The notes under the pieces: generated by a model | The model's input: only the letters and a program-made list of their open reading frames with translations | The model's database searches: none | Told to the model about the DNA's origin: nothing | Made by a program: the position numbers and the translations under genes | Assembly (NCBI GenBank): GCA_913777465.1 | Contig: CAJYRQ010000083.1 | Location: 1 to 64,000 of the forward strand | Length of the DNA stretch: 64,000 bases | DNA from: an uncultured Chryseobacterium sp. | Lineage (GTDB): Bacteria; Bacteroidota; Bacteroidia; Flavobacteriales; Weeksellaceae | Direction of reading: 5' to 3' | In this document: piece after piece, positions 57,112 to 64,000 of the stretch | Position numbering within the stretch: the stretch's first letter is position 1 | How the letters are laid out: every line of letters begins with the position of its first letter

Positions 57112-57876
57112 ATGAAAACAATTTTATTATCCGGCCTTTTTGCGGCCTGCCTTCTTAACGCCCAGTCTGCACCAAATCCCTGTACTTCAAATCTGGGCGG
57201 CGATGTTGATCCTTCTTTTATTGAAATCAGGATCAATTCAACTTCTTTCGATCATCAGACCTTTGCTTCGCAGAATGTCTTTTACCATGATTATCCTTCC
57301 TCAGGAAATACCACCGCAACCCTTGTTGTAGGACAATCTTACCAAATCTATACTTCAACTTCCTCAGAAGCTGTCATCGGATTCTGGCTCGATACCAATC
57401 AGAACAGTATTTTTGAACCGCAGGAATATACGCAGCTGGTCAATTCCATGAATACACAAAACACGACTGTCTTTACCGTACCGGTTTCCGCTGCCAGTGG
57501 AAATACCCGGATGAGAATCCGCTCCCGGGCTTATGGAAGCTCCATTAATTCGAACAATGCGTGTACCACTTTCGGTTCAGGAGAAACAAGGGATTATACC
57601 CTCAATATTACCGGAGCACAGCTCGGTACCCGGGAAGTCGGGCCGGCCGGCACTCTCAATGCTTATCCCAATCCGACAACTGATTTTTTGCAGATCGAAG
57701 GAAAAGAATTGATTCTTTCTGCTGAAATCTACAATATGGAAGGGAGAAAAATCGGAACCCGGGCCATCAATGCTGTGAATGCATTGCTAAACCTGTCTGA
57801 ATATGCACCGGGAGAATATCTGGTAAGGATTTTTACCCGATCGGATAACAGGACTTTTAAGATTTATAAAAAGTAG
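57112..57876 (+). CDS. Secreted GEVED-domain protein with T9SS sorting domain
   Basis: A signal peptide (MKTILLSGLFAACLLNAQ) precedes a GEVED-type beta domain: GFWLDTNQNSIFEPQEYTQL, then NTRMRIRSRAYGSS and GETRDYTLNI, the pattern usually found in secreted proteases and adhesins of Bacteroidetes. The C-terminal T9SS domain is AYPNPTTDFLQIEGKELIL to YLVRIFTRSDNRTFKIYKK. There is no catalytic domain, so it is either a bare GEVED protein or a structural/adhesive one. Single gene. Confidence 0.9.
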   Translation: MKTILLSGLFAACLLNAQSAPNPCTSNLGGDVDPSFIEIRINSTSFDHQTFASQNVFYHDYPSSGNTTATLVVGQSYQIYTSTSSEAVIGFWLDTNQNSIFEPQEYTQLVNSMNTQNTTVFTVPVSAASGNTRMRIRSRAYGSSINSNNACTTFGSGETRDYTLNITGAQLGTREVGPAGTLNAYPNPTTDFLQIEGKELILSAEIYNMEGRKIGTRAINAVNALLNLSEYAPGEYLVRIFTRSDNRTFKIYKK

Positions 57877-58010
57877 GTATTTCTCCTTTTTAACGTTGGA
57901 AATTTTGTATTTTTATACCCATGGGAAAAGAGAAATCATTCAGCGGTTTCCCATTTTCTTAAAGTAGCATAAAACTTGCTTGAAAATTCTGAAAATTATA
58001 CAATCTTAAA

Positions 58011-58664
58011 ATGAATATTCTTATTTTAATTATAGCCCTTACGGCGATTATAAGCTTCGTTGCACCTAACGGAAGCAATAATTTCGAAAAATATAAGTTC
58101 AGCGTAGGAGCAATTCTCAACCGGAAGGAGTATGTACGGCTGATTTCCTCAGGATTTCTGCACGCCGATATTATGCATCTGGTGTTTAATATGCTTACCC
58201 TGTATTTCTTCGGGCCGGTTGTTATCCAGGGATTTGGGAGTCTCGGGTTTTTAATTATTTATTTTGGATCAATCCTTCTTGGGAATATGTTTTCATTATT
58301 TGTCTATCAAAGGCAACCATGGTATTCTGCCATCGGTGCAAGTGGTGGCGTATCCGGGATTTTGTTTGCATCCATCGCATTGATTCCTCATCTTGAAATC
58401 TACATGTTTTTCATTCCGATAGGAATTCCCGGCTATATTTTTGGCCTTGTGTATTTCAGTTATTCCGTTTATATGATGCTGAACCCCAATCAGCATGATA
58501 ACATAGGTCACGCAGCCCATTTGGGAGGTGCCTTTTTCGGATTACTGTACGCTGTTGCCAATCAGCCGCAATCTGCAATGGCCAATGCTTTATACATCGG
58601 GATCATGGCTTTACCGCTGATTTATTTGGCATATGAAATTTTTGTCAGGAAAAGAATAGGATAA
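58011..58664 (+). CDS. Rhomboid-family intramembrane serine protease
   Basis: Rhomboid proteases cleave transmembrane substrates inside the membrane. The 217-aa protein has six hydrophobic segments. The catalytic dyad is intact: S111 in AIGASGGVSG and H170 in HAAHLGGAFFG. The first helix bundle contains GFLHADIMHLVFNMLTL, the family's HxxHxxFNM-like motif (H51, H56). Substrate unknown. It ends 17 bp before a terminator shared with the convergent RiPP cluster. Confidence 0.93.
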   Translation: MNILILIIALTAIISFVAPNGSNNFEKYKFSVGAILNRKEYVRLISSGFLHADIMHLVFNMLTLYFFGPVVIQGFGSLGFLIIYFGSILLGNMFSLFVYQRQPWYSAIGASGGVSGILFASIALIPHLEIYMFFIPIGIPGYIFGLVYFSYSVYMMLNPNQHDNIGHAAHLGGAFFGLLYAVANQPQSAMANALYIGIMALPLIYLAYEIFVRKRIG

Positions 58665-58680
58665 ATATAAACACAGAACT

Positions 58681-58712
58681 AAAAAAAGTCAGCAGATTTT
58701 GCTGATTTTTTT
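58681..58712. terminator. Bidirectional terminator between rhomboid and SPASM genes
   Basis: TCAGCA pairs with TGCTGA around GATTT, with A-run at left and T-run at right, so it works from both sides: rightward for the rhomboid gene, leftward for the peptide cluster. Confidence 0.9.
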
Positions 58713-59790
58713 ATTGATGCTCCGGTATTCCGTAATATAGGATTGCTTTCTGTTTCAGTGGGTTTGTGCTCCATTCTTCCCATTCTGCGGTGTAAGGATT
58801 GTAACCGCACTTCAGAGGTTTTGAAACATCAAGCCGGTTTTCATCAAAGTGCGTCTGCTCCGTAAAGGCCCGGCAGTCTGTACAGATGTATCTGAACTCA
58901 CAATCTTTACAAACTTCGATATGGTCTTTCGTAAGGTTCCAATATCTTTTAAAGTCTTTATGCTGTAAAGCTTCTTCCAGGGTCGTATCCTTTATATTTC
59001 CAAAAGTCTGGGGCATGGCCGGACAGTTTTTAATATTTCCGCCGATATCAATACCGATTTTCTTGTGAAGACAGGAATTATGATTTACGGATTCAAGGAC
59101 TTTTGGGAGATTGGTGTTGAAATAATCCAGGCTTATTTTTCCGCAGGATGAAACTTTCAGAGGCTGATCGGTAAAGCTAATGGTAAACCTGAAATCATCT
59201 GCGACGTTAAAAGGAGTTTCTGGACAAGAGTAGAAGACCAGACTGTAGATTCTGGAGGTGCTTTTATCAAGAGCCTGAATAAAATCCAGATCAACCGTAT
59301 TGTGAAACTGCGAAAAAATTTCAATGGTTTCCAGTGTAGAATCGGAAAAAATACGGTCGATTTCTACAAACTCTTCCGGCATGAGTGTCTTTGGGCAAAA
59401 GATAACCAGATGTTTTATTTCAAGATTTTCTATGGAATGCTGTAAAGTATCGAATACACTAAGATCATGAAGTTCTACGAAGATATCTGATATAACAGAA
59501 ACTTCCTGATAATCTTGGGAAAGCGGCGGGAAATTTTTATCCCAATCGTTTTGAGTCAGAAAGCCGAATTCTTTTTCAAGCAAAAGATCCAGATATTCCT
59601 GAACTACCAACCGGGATTCCTGATCATAATGTTCAAGGGCTCCTTCCACAGATGCTGTTTTCAGTTCTTCGATAAGATCATGCAATTCGGTCGGATATAA
59701 TTCTGAGATATTTCTCTGAAGGTCCGAAATCAGAATTCTCATCGCGCCCTTTGTGATCAGGATATTACTGAATAAATTGAAGTACTTCAT
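58711..59790 (-). CDS. gwsS: Grasp-with-spasm system SPASM-domain peptide maturase
   Basis: The 359-aa protein is the SPASM-domain partner of the grasp-with-spasm RiPP systems known from Bacteroidetes (family recognition from memory). A SPASM-type Cys set at the C-terminus is visible: CLHKKIGIDIGGNIKNCPAMP, then CKDCEFRYICTDCRAF and LKCGYNP. The usual radical-SAM CxxxCxxC motif is not found in the N-terminal two-thirds, where single Cys are scattered (FCPK, SCPETP, SCGK). It could be a radical-SAM relic that now works as an accessory protein. The start codon overlaps the stop of the preceding 60-aa gene by 4 nt, so the two are coupled. Confidence 0.85.
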   Translation of the reverse strand: MKYFNLFSNILITKGAMRILISDLQRNISELYPTELHDLIEELKTASVEGALEHYDQESRLVVQEYLDLLLEKEFGFLTQNDWDKNFPPLSQDYQEVSVISDIFVELHDLSVFDTLQHSIENLEIKHLVIFCPKTLMPEEFVEIDRIFSDSTLETIEIFSQFHNTVDLDFIQALDKSTSRIYSLVFYSCPETPFNVADDFRFTISFTDQPLKVSSCGKISLDYFNTNLPKVLESVNHNSCLHKKIGIDIGGNIKNCPAMPQTFGNIKDTTLEEALQHKDFKRYWNLTKDHIEVCKDCEFRYICTDCRAFTEQTHFDENRLDVSKPLKCGYNPYTAEWEEWSTNPLKQKAILYYGIPEHQ

Positions 59791-59969
59791 AGCATTCTGA
59801 TCAAAGATTTAAATGGCTTTTCCCTCACATAATAAGTGGTTTCATATTTTTCACACGGAATATAATAGACGACATTTTTGCTTTTCTTTTCCGGTCTCTT
59901 CCTTCTGATCATCTCAATGTATTTGAACGTAATGGGAAGATGGTTTTTTTCATTAAATGGATTTTTCAT
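59787..59969 (-). CDS. 60-aa basic protein coupled to gwsS
   Basis: A small, basic protein (KYIEMIRRKRPEKKSKNVVYYIPC) of unknown function. Its stop overlaps the gwsS start (ATGA), and it starts 29 nt after the ATP-grasp gene ends, so it is part of the operon. Translational coupling and position between the two maturases make it a plausible real gene. It lacks a leader GG and is not the precursor. It might be a precursor-recognition element or a chaperone for the maturases; this is speculation. Confidence 0.65.
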   Translation of the reverse strand: MKNPFNEKNHLPITFKYIEMIRRKRPEKKSKNVVYYIPCEKYETTYYVREKPFKSLIRML

Positions 59970-59998
59970 TAGTTTGTATATTTGGATATTATCAATAA

Positions 59999-60901
59999 TT
60001 ACAGATATTCTGCTATTTCTTTTTCAAGCCCGTAATTGCAGTCGAATGAAATATTTCCGAACTGTCCGATAGGATTAATTTCTAAAAAGAAATAAGTGTT
60101 TCCGGCCTTGATAAAGTCTAATGAACCGCAGTTCAAATCAAGGCTCTCCATCAGTTTGATGACTTTTTCTTCTACATCATCAGGAAGTTTGTACCGTACA
60201 TTCCTGTTAGGATTTTCCATATTGTATTTTCTGAAATCCGTTTTTGTCTGCTCGTCGTTTTGCGAAAAAATCGCCATAGACCAGATTCTGCCGCTTAAAT
60301 AGAAAGAGCGGATTTCAAAATCTTTCTCAATTTTTTCCTGAAAAAACGAGATGAAGAATTTCCGGCTGTCTTTTTCATTTATTACCGATGTATACATAAT
60401 ACCGTCTGATTCGGCATCTAAGACTTCAAGTATAACATTACCGGTTATCGATTTGGTAATGGTTTCGCCTACCATTACTTCATCGGTATTTTCTGCGAGA
60501 TAAAAGGCCGGGACAGCAAGTCCGGTTTTATGGGCTTGTTCAAGCACCAGAAGTTTGTTGACATGACTTTTACGCTGTTTATTGATATGCTTTTTAGATT
60601 CCAGAGCCTGCATGACATAATCTTCAAGCCAGTGCTGGGCTTCATTCATGTGGATATTAATGGAAGGATTTTCATATTGCCTGCGCAAAAACTGTATTCC
60701 TCCTCTTCTGTACCAAACACTGCTGATTTCATCGATAAAAAATGTATGGCGCGGACTTTCCAGATACAATCTTTTTTTATATACCCTGATTTCAAAAACT
60801 TCATCTTCCTGAACGAAAATGTACTGTTTATGCATTTTGGATAACCACTTCATTACTTCGATGGTAGATTGGTCATTCCTTTTAGATATGATAAGGATCA
60901 T
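59999..60901 (-). CDS. gwsG: Grasp-with-spasm system ATP-grasp peptide ligase
   Basis: ATP-grasp ligases of this kind use ATP to form ester or amide cross-links in a precursor peptide. The 300-aa protein starts MILIISKRNDQSTIEVM; the central FFIDEISSVWYRRGG is typical of microviridin/graspetide ligases. The ATP-grasp end carries CGSLDFIKAGNTYFFLEINPIGQFGNI (metal-binding E and N). The C-terminal short helix ends EKEIAEYL. With gwsS and the precursor it forms a grasp-with-spasm unit; the product would be a graspetide-like RiPP. Confidence 0.9.
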   Translation of the reverse strand: MILIISKRNDQSTIEVMKWLSKMHKQYIFVQEDEVFEIRVYKKRLYLESPRHTFFIDEISSVWYRRGGIQFLRRQYENPSINIHMNEAQHWLEDYVMQALESKKHINKQRKSHVNKLLVLEQAHKTGLAVPAFYLAENTDEVMVGETITKSITGNVILEVLDAESDGIMYTSVINEKDSRKFFISFFQEKIEKDFEIRSFYLSGRIWSMAIFSQNDEQTKTDFRKYNMENPNRNVRYKLPDDVEEKVIKLMESLDLNCGSLDFIKAGNTYFFLEINPIGQFGNISFDCNYGLEKEIAEYL

Positions 60902-60982
60902 CTTCGGACTATTTCAATATTATTTTCAGTTGATTTCAATCGGATTATTTAAAAGGATCAGAATATTTATTCATAATAACTT

Positions 60983-61820
60983 TTACCTAGATGAATTAAA
61001 ATAATCTCTTCTGATTTTAGCATAATGAGTAAGGGTGGGAAGCCCGATCCTCTTGCGACTGTTATTGATAATTACCGAATCTTTATTTGAAGATTTCCCA
61101 TAAACATTATAATAACCGTTTTTATTTTCACATAAGTAATATTTATCAACAATAAGAGCAAATGTACGGGGAAGGATTTCGCCTTTTTTCAGAAATTCAT
61201 TTAATCTTGGATATATTTTATTATAATCCAGACAAATCAAATGAGAAAGAATAGTAATAATTATTAATGGTTCCCCATCATTTCCGGTAGTTCCTGCCTT
61301 TTCTTCAGATGGATATCCATATTGATCAAAAATTTTTAAAAAGAGATTTAAATTCTTTTTATCATTTCTGTGCATAATGATGGTGTTCATTCTCTGCACT
61401 TCTTGATCCCGGCGTGAGGCAAGCGTAAGCGAATCTATCAAAATTGGATCGAGGCCGGATTTATATCTGTCTATTCTTCGTTTTACTTCTGTTTCATCAA
61501 TTCCATATTTTTTCAAAAGCGGAAGGTATCTTTTGTATTTATTTCCAGACGGTTCAAGCAGAGTAATCAATTTTATAGAGGTTTTCTTTCCCTGCAAAAT
61601 CCAATCGATACTGATAAGATAATTTTATATAGGTTTCATACTCTTCAATGAATTCCTGATTTTTCGGAGAATATTCTTTAAACAGCTTCTCGTATTCTTT
61701 AGCTGCCAATACCGGATTATCACTTATCCGGTAAATGCTGTCTATTTTGTTGACTTTCGTGTAATAAGGGATACAATTCACTTCTTTTTCATTTTGTTTG
61801 CAGGAAATTAAAAGAAGCAT
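60983..61820 (-). pseudogene. Frameshifted paralogue of the neighbouring lipoprotein
   Basis: Two frames, 61554-61820 (LISCKQNEKEVNCIPYYTKVNKIDSIYRI) and 60983-61597 (KLITLLEPSGNKYKRYLPLLKKYGIDETEV), together match the intact 289-aa lipoprotein at 61937-62806. They break at one A too many in a run of four (61572-61575, TTTT on the plus strand). Removing one base restores DFAGKENLYKLITLLEPSGN through the junction. The N-terminal signal is also short (MLLLISC). So this is a recently broken gene, or a slippery site. Intact length would be about 277 aa. Confidence 0.8.
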
Positions 61821-61936
61821 AATTCCTGTTATCAGATGTATGGATACATTTTATTGATTTTAGTTTTAAAGCTTTTTATCGTCATGTATTTCACCGGATT
61901 TTCATTGATTTTGATCTTAGAATAGCTCTTTTTCTT

Positions 61937-62806
61937 TTATTCAAATGAGCTAAAATAATCTTTTCTGATTTTTGCGCTATGCTTAAGGCTTGGAAGTCCA
62001 ATGCTTTTACGGTTCCTGTTAATTTGTGCAGAATCTTTATTCTCTCGCAGTCCATAGCTATAACAGGTTTTTATACCGGAAGAGTCATTATACATATCAA
62101 CCATAAGGGCATAATCACGAGGTGGGCAATCACCGGACTTAACGTATTCGAGCAACTTATGTTTGATATAAGGATATTTATCCGACTCAATCATGTGGGT
62201 CAAAAAGGTGGGCATGGCAAAAAATACATTATTATTACCGGTGGTTCCTATTTTATCGACAGATGGAAAGCCGTAATTCTTAAAAGTCCAGATAAGGAGA
62301 TCTGCATTCTTTTTGAGATTTTTTGCCTGAATTTTCAGATCAATGTGTCTTTTTTCCTGGTCGCGAATCATGGCAACAGAAAAAGAATCGATCAATCTTT
62401 TGTTTAATTGTTTTTTCCAGTCTGCTATCTGTTTTTTGACTTCTGTATTGTCTATACCATATTTTTTGAAAAGCGAAAGGTGTATTTTATAGGTATTTCC
62501 ATAAGGTGCTAATAAGGAGATCATTTTATATAAACTTTTTTTTCCGCCAAAGTCTATATTGAGCCGATCCGCCAGTGTTATGTAGGTCGTATATTCTTCA
62601 ATACGATCCTGATTTTTAGGGGTGAACTCGCTAAACAATTGAGAATACTTCTTTACTGCTAATTGAGGGTTTTTGGCAATCCGGTAAATGCTGTCTATTT
62701 CGTTGACTTTATTGTAGTATGCTATTGCATCATTTGTATTTTTTTTACATGCAGAAACTATTAACAAACAGATAAAAAGCTGTATAAATAAAAATAATTT
62801 GTTCAT
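61937..62806 (-). CDS. Lipoprotein of the grasp-with-spasm cluster, unknown function
   Basis: MNKLFLFIQLFICLLIVSACKKN is a lipoprotein signal (Cys20). The 289-aa protein is helical, with repeat-like features (VNEIDSIYRIAKNPQLAVKKYSQL) and a conserved C-terminal stretch NRKSIGLPSLKHSAKIRKDYF. The broken paralogue next to it ends almost the same (RKRIGLPTLTHYAKIRRDYF). Proteins ending like this are common next to double-glycine RiPP precursors in Bacteroidetes, though I cannot name the family. It lies between the precursor and the maturation genes; immunity or sensing is possible. Confidence 0.8.
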   Translation of the reverse strand: MNKLFLFIQLFICLLIVSACKKNTNDAIAYYNKVNEIDSIYRIAKNPQLAVKKYSQLFSEFTPKNQDRIEEYTTYITLADRLNIDFGGKKSLYKMISLLAPYGNTYKIHLSLFKKYGIDNTEVKKQIADWKKQLNKRLIDSFSVAMIRDQEKRHIDLKIQAKNLKKNADLLIWTFKNYGFPSVDKIGTTGNNNVFFAMPTFLTHMIESDKYPYIKHKLLEYVKSGDCPPRDYALMVDMYNDSSGIKTCYSYGLRENKDSAQINRNRKSIGLPSLKHSAKIRKDYFSSFE

Positions 62807-62871
62807 TTTTGATGATTTTTTACAAGATGACCAAAAGAGAAATTTATTCTCTTTTGGTCACAATTTAATAT

Positions 62872-63117
62872 TTAGTTTGTATCAAAGGAACCTTCTAACT
62901 GACCCACTTCCAAACTATGTCTTCCTTTATACTTCCAATTACCTGCTGTATCATCAGAATAATAATCTGTATCAGCTACATTATCTCCATTAGCATCTTT
63001 ATATCCTGATGGTGAATTTCTTGAGCTGGCAGCACCTCCTGTAATAAACTGTAGATTTTTCAATCTTCTGTTTTCCAAAGAAGAAAAATTCTTCTTCATT
63101 CCTGTAAGTTTTTTCAT
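62872..63117 (-). CDS. gwsA: Grasp-with-spasm RiPP precursor peptide (GG-Bacteroidales type)
   Basis: The leader MKKLTGMKKNFSSLENRRLKNLQFITGG has the form of Bacteroidetes GG-type precursors, ending in GG for C39 cleavage. The core of about 53 aa (AASSRNSPSGYKDANGDN, then YYSDDTAGNWKY, ending EGSFDTN) is rich in Asp, Ser, Thr and Lys, residues from which an ATP-grasp ligase can form ester or amide bridges. It is the first gene of the operon, which carries the ligase and maturase. A downstream exporter or peptidase is not in the window. Confidence 0.85.
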   Translation of the reverse strand: MKKLTGMKKNFSSLENRRLKNLQFITGGAASSRNSPSGYKDANGDNVADTDYYSDDTAGNWKYKGRHSLEVGQLEGSFDTN

Positions 63118-63352
63118 TTTGTAAATTTTTTAAATTAAAAATTTTATTTTGCCGTATCATCCCCGGCGGCGGGAACCTTAAGCTGTCTTTGTATCGTGCA
63201 CATACAAACAAGATCTTAATTATTTTACCAACATTGATAAGTCAAAACTAAAAATAAAAATCAAATTGAAGTGAAATAATATGTGCATTTTCTTTGCAAT
63301 TTTTTTGTAGAATGTGTACATATTTTGCATATTTGTAAAAAAATACAACACG

Positions 63353-63724
63353 ATGATCCAGGAAAAATTACGGAATTTAAGAAAGCGGAAAAACATTTCC
63401 CAACAGGAAATGGCTAAAATAATCGGTACGGATACCTCCAATTACTCACGCAAAGAACGGGGTGAAGTCAGGATTTATAATGATGAATGGGAGAAAATGG
63501 CAAGAGCATTGGATGTTACCATAGAAGATATTAAAAACGAAGGCGAAGAAGTTTCAGATTCCTATAGCCACTCAAATATAACAGAACAGTCAGGGAATGG
63601 TCTGAATTTTTACCATGTTCCTGATATCTTCATTGAAACCCAGAGAAAATACATCAACAAACTTGAGAAAGAAGTTGAATCTTTAAAGGCAGAAAACGAG
63701 CGTTTAAGATCTGAGGCCAGATAA
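63353..63724 (+). CDS. XRE-family helix-turn-helix regulator
   Basis: Start MIQEKLRNLRKRKNISQQE (ATG 63353). A longer frame upstream adds a Phe/Tyr-rich stretch that does not look coding. The HTH covers about 5-60 (SQQEMAKIIGTDTSNYSRKERGE), followed by a linker and a C-terminal coiled coil (ETQRKYINKLEKEVESLKAENERLRSEAR). It is arranged like the 28418-28837 regulator. It is divergent from the RiPP precursor with about 235 bp between, so it may regulate that operon; this is inference. Confidence 0.88.
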   Translation: MIQEKLRNLRKRKNISQQEMAKIIGTDTSNYSRKERGEVRIYNDEWEKMARALDVTIEDIKNEGEEVSDSYSHSNITEQSGNGLNFYHVPDIFIETQRKYINKLEKEVESLKAENERLRSEAR

Positions 63725-63735
63725 ATACCGGCGCA

Positions 63736-64000
63736 TTACTTTCTCCCGAAAACAAACCGGTCGTTTTCGGAAAGATCTTTAATCAGTTCGGCTTCGGTAA
63801 AATGCGGGAGGTAAAGTTCCAGCGTTTCGGGACCGAGCTTCTGATTAATTTCCAGAAACAACAATCCGTTGTCCTGCAAATGTTTCTTAGCATCCTCTGC
63901 AATCTTGCGGTAAAAGATTAGCGCATCGGTAGTAGGAGAGAACAGGGCCATCATCGGCTCAAAACCCTTAACGGAATGTTCGATTTCATATTCCTCATCG
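63736..64000 (-). CDS. prmC: Release-factor glutamine methyltransferase PrmC (partial, 3' end)
   Basis: The reading frame is open from the window edge (64000) and ends at 63736. It reads EEYEIEHSVKGFEPMMALFSPTTDALIFYRKI, the C-terminal part of PrmC/HemK, which methylates the GGQ glutamine of release factors. The conserved PMMALF segment and NGLLFLEINQKLGPETLELY fit well; the NPPY catalytic motif lies beyond the window. The gene starts outside, so this is a partial. Confidence 0.88.
   Translation of the reverse strand, partial: DEEYEIEHSVKGFEPMMALFSPTTDALIFYRKIAEDAKKHLQDNGLLFLEINQKLGPETLELYLPHFTEAELIKDLSENDRFVFGRK

Overview
The window looks like a chromosomal segment of a Flavobacteriia member, most probably Chryseobacterium or a close relative. 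The grounds are Bacteroidetes-type -7 boxes (TAnnTTTG) before several genes, C-terminal type IX secretion (T9SS) sorting domains, a grasp-with-spasm RiPP locus, an AT-leaning genome with large repeat-filled intergenic gaps, and housekeeping proteins (TypA, YchF, ParE/ParC, PrmC) of that type. Genus is inferred from protein style, not from a database search. Left part (1-8.6 kb): a tRNA-like gene, then a compact type II-C CRISPR-Cas locus: an anti-repeat, cas9 (1461 aa), an unusual 172-aa gene, cas1, cas2, and an array of 26 repeats and 25 spacers of exactly 30 nt. The 172-aa gene sits inside the cas operon and is not one of the known cas4/csn2 adaptation genes; it resembles the DUF6155 proteins as I remember them. 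Each repeat carries a Bacteroidetes promoter box on the minus strand, so the array is probably read leftward from repeat-internal promoters, as in Neisseria-type II-C systems. Repeat variants suggest that new spacers enter at the cas2 side, the opposite end from the first transcribed repeat. 8.6-15.7 kb: a class 3 lipase, a frameshifted GIY-YIG protein, a two-gene glycan-degrading operon (GH35 beta-galactosidase then GH29 alpha-L-fucosidase, 4-nt overlap), and copies of a dispersed repeat; one copy encodes the last residues of the fucosidase. 15.8-28.8 kb is a defence island: type I restriction-modification genes hsdM, hsdS and hsdR with a 987-aa PHP plus SMC-like ATPase (TrlF-like) inserted before hsdR, then a small very acidic protein, an McrB-like GTPase/ATPase with a domain inserted inside its AAA+ core, McrC, and a convergent XRE regulator that shares a terminator hairpin with mcrC. 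With CRISPR-Cas9, three defence systems lie within 29 kb. 29-43 kb: small hypothetical proteins and lipoproteins, DUF1294, a DJ-1/PfpI protein, typA, an M23 peptidase lipoprotein, a GHL10 glycoside-hydrolase-like lipoprotein, ferritin and ychF. Long gaps here (31-32.4, 32.7-33.3, 34.2-34.7, 40.3-40.9 kb) hold tandem and dispersed repeats without genes. 43-51 kb: four tandem Cys-rich double-glycine peptides, an AraC regulator, an SDR oxidoreductase, a PLP aminotransferase, two T9SS-sorted secreted proteins and a LytTR response regulator. 51-58.7 kb: parE, a small membrane protein and parC (topoisomerase IV), a Fur-family regulator, a GEVED/T9SS protein and a rhomboid protease. 58.7-63.1 kb (minus strand) is a grasp-with-spasm peptide cluster: precursor, lipoprotein, a frameshifted paralogue of that lipoprotein, ATP-grasp ligase, a 60-aa protein and a SPASM-domain maturase. 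The window ends with an XRE regulator and the 3' part of prmC.
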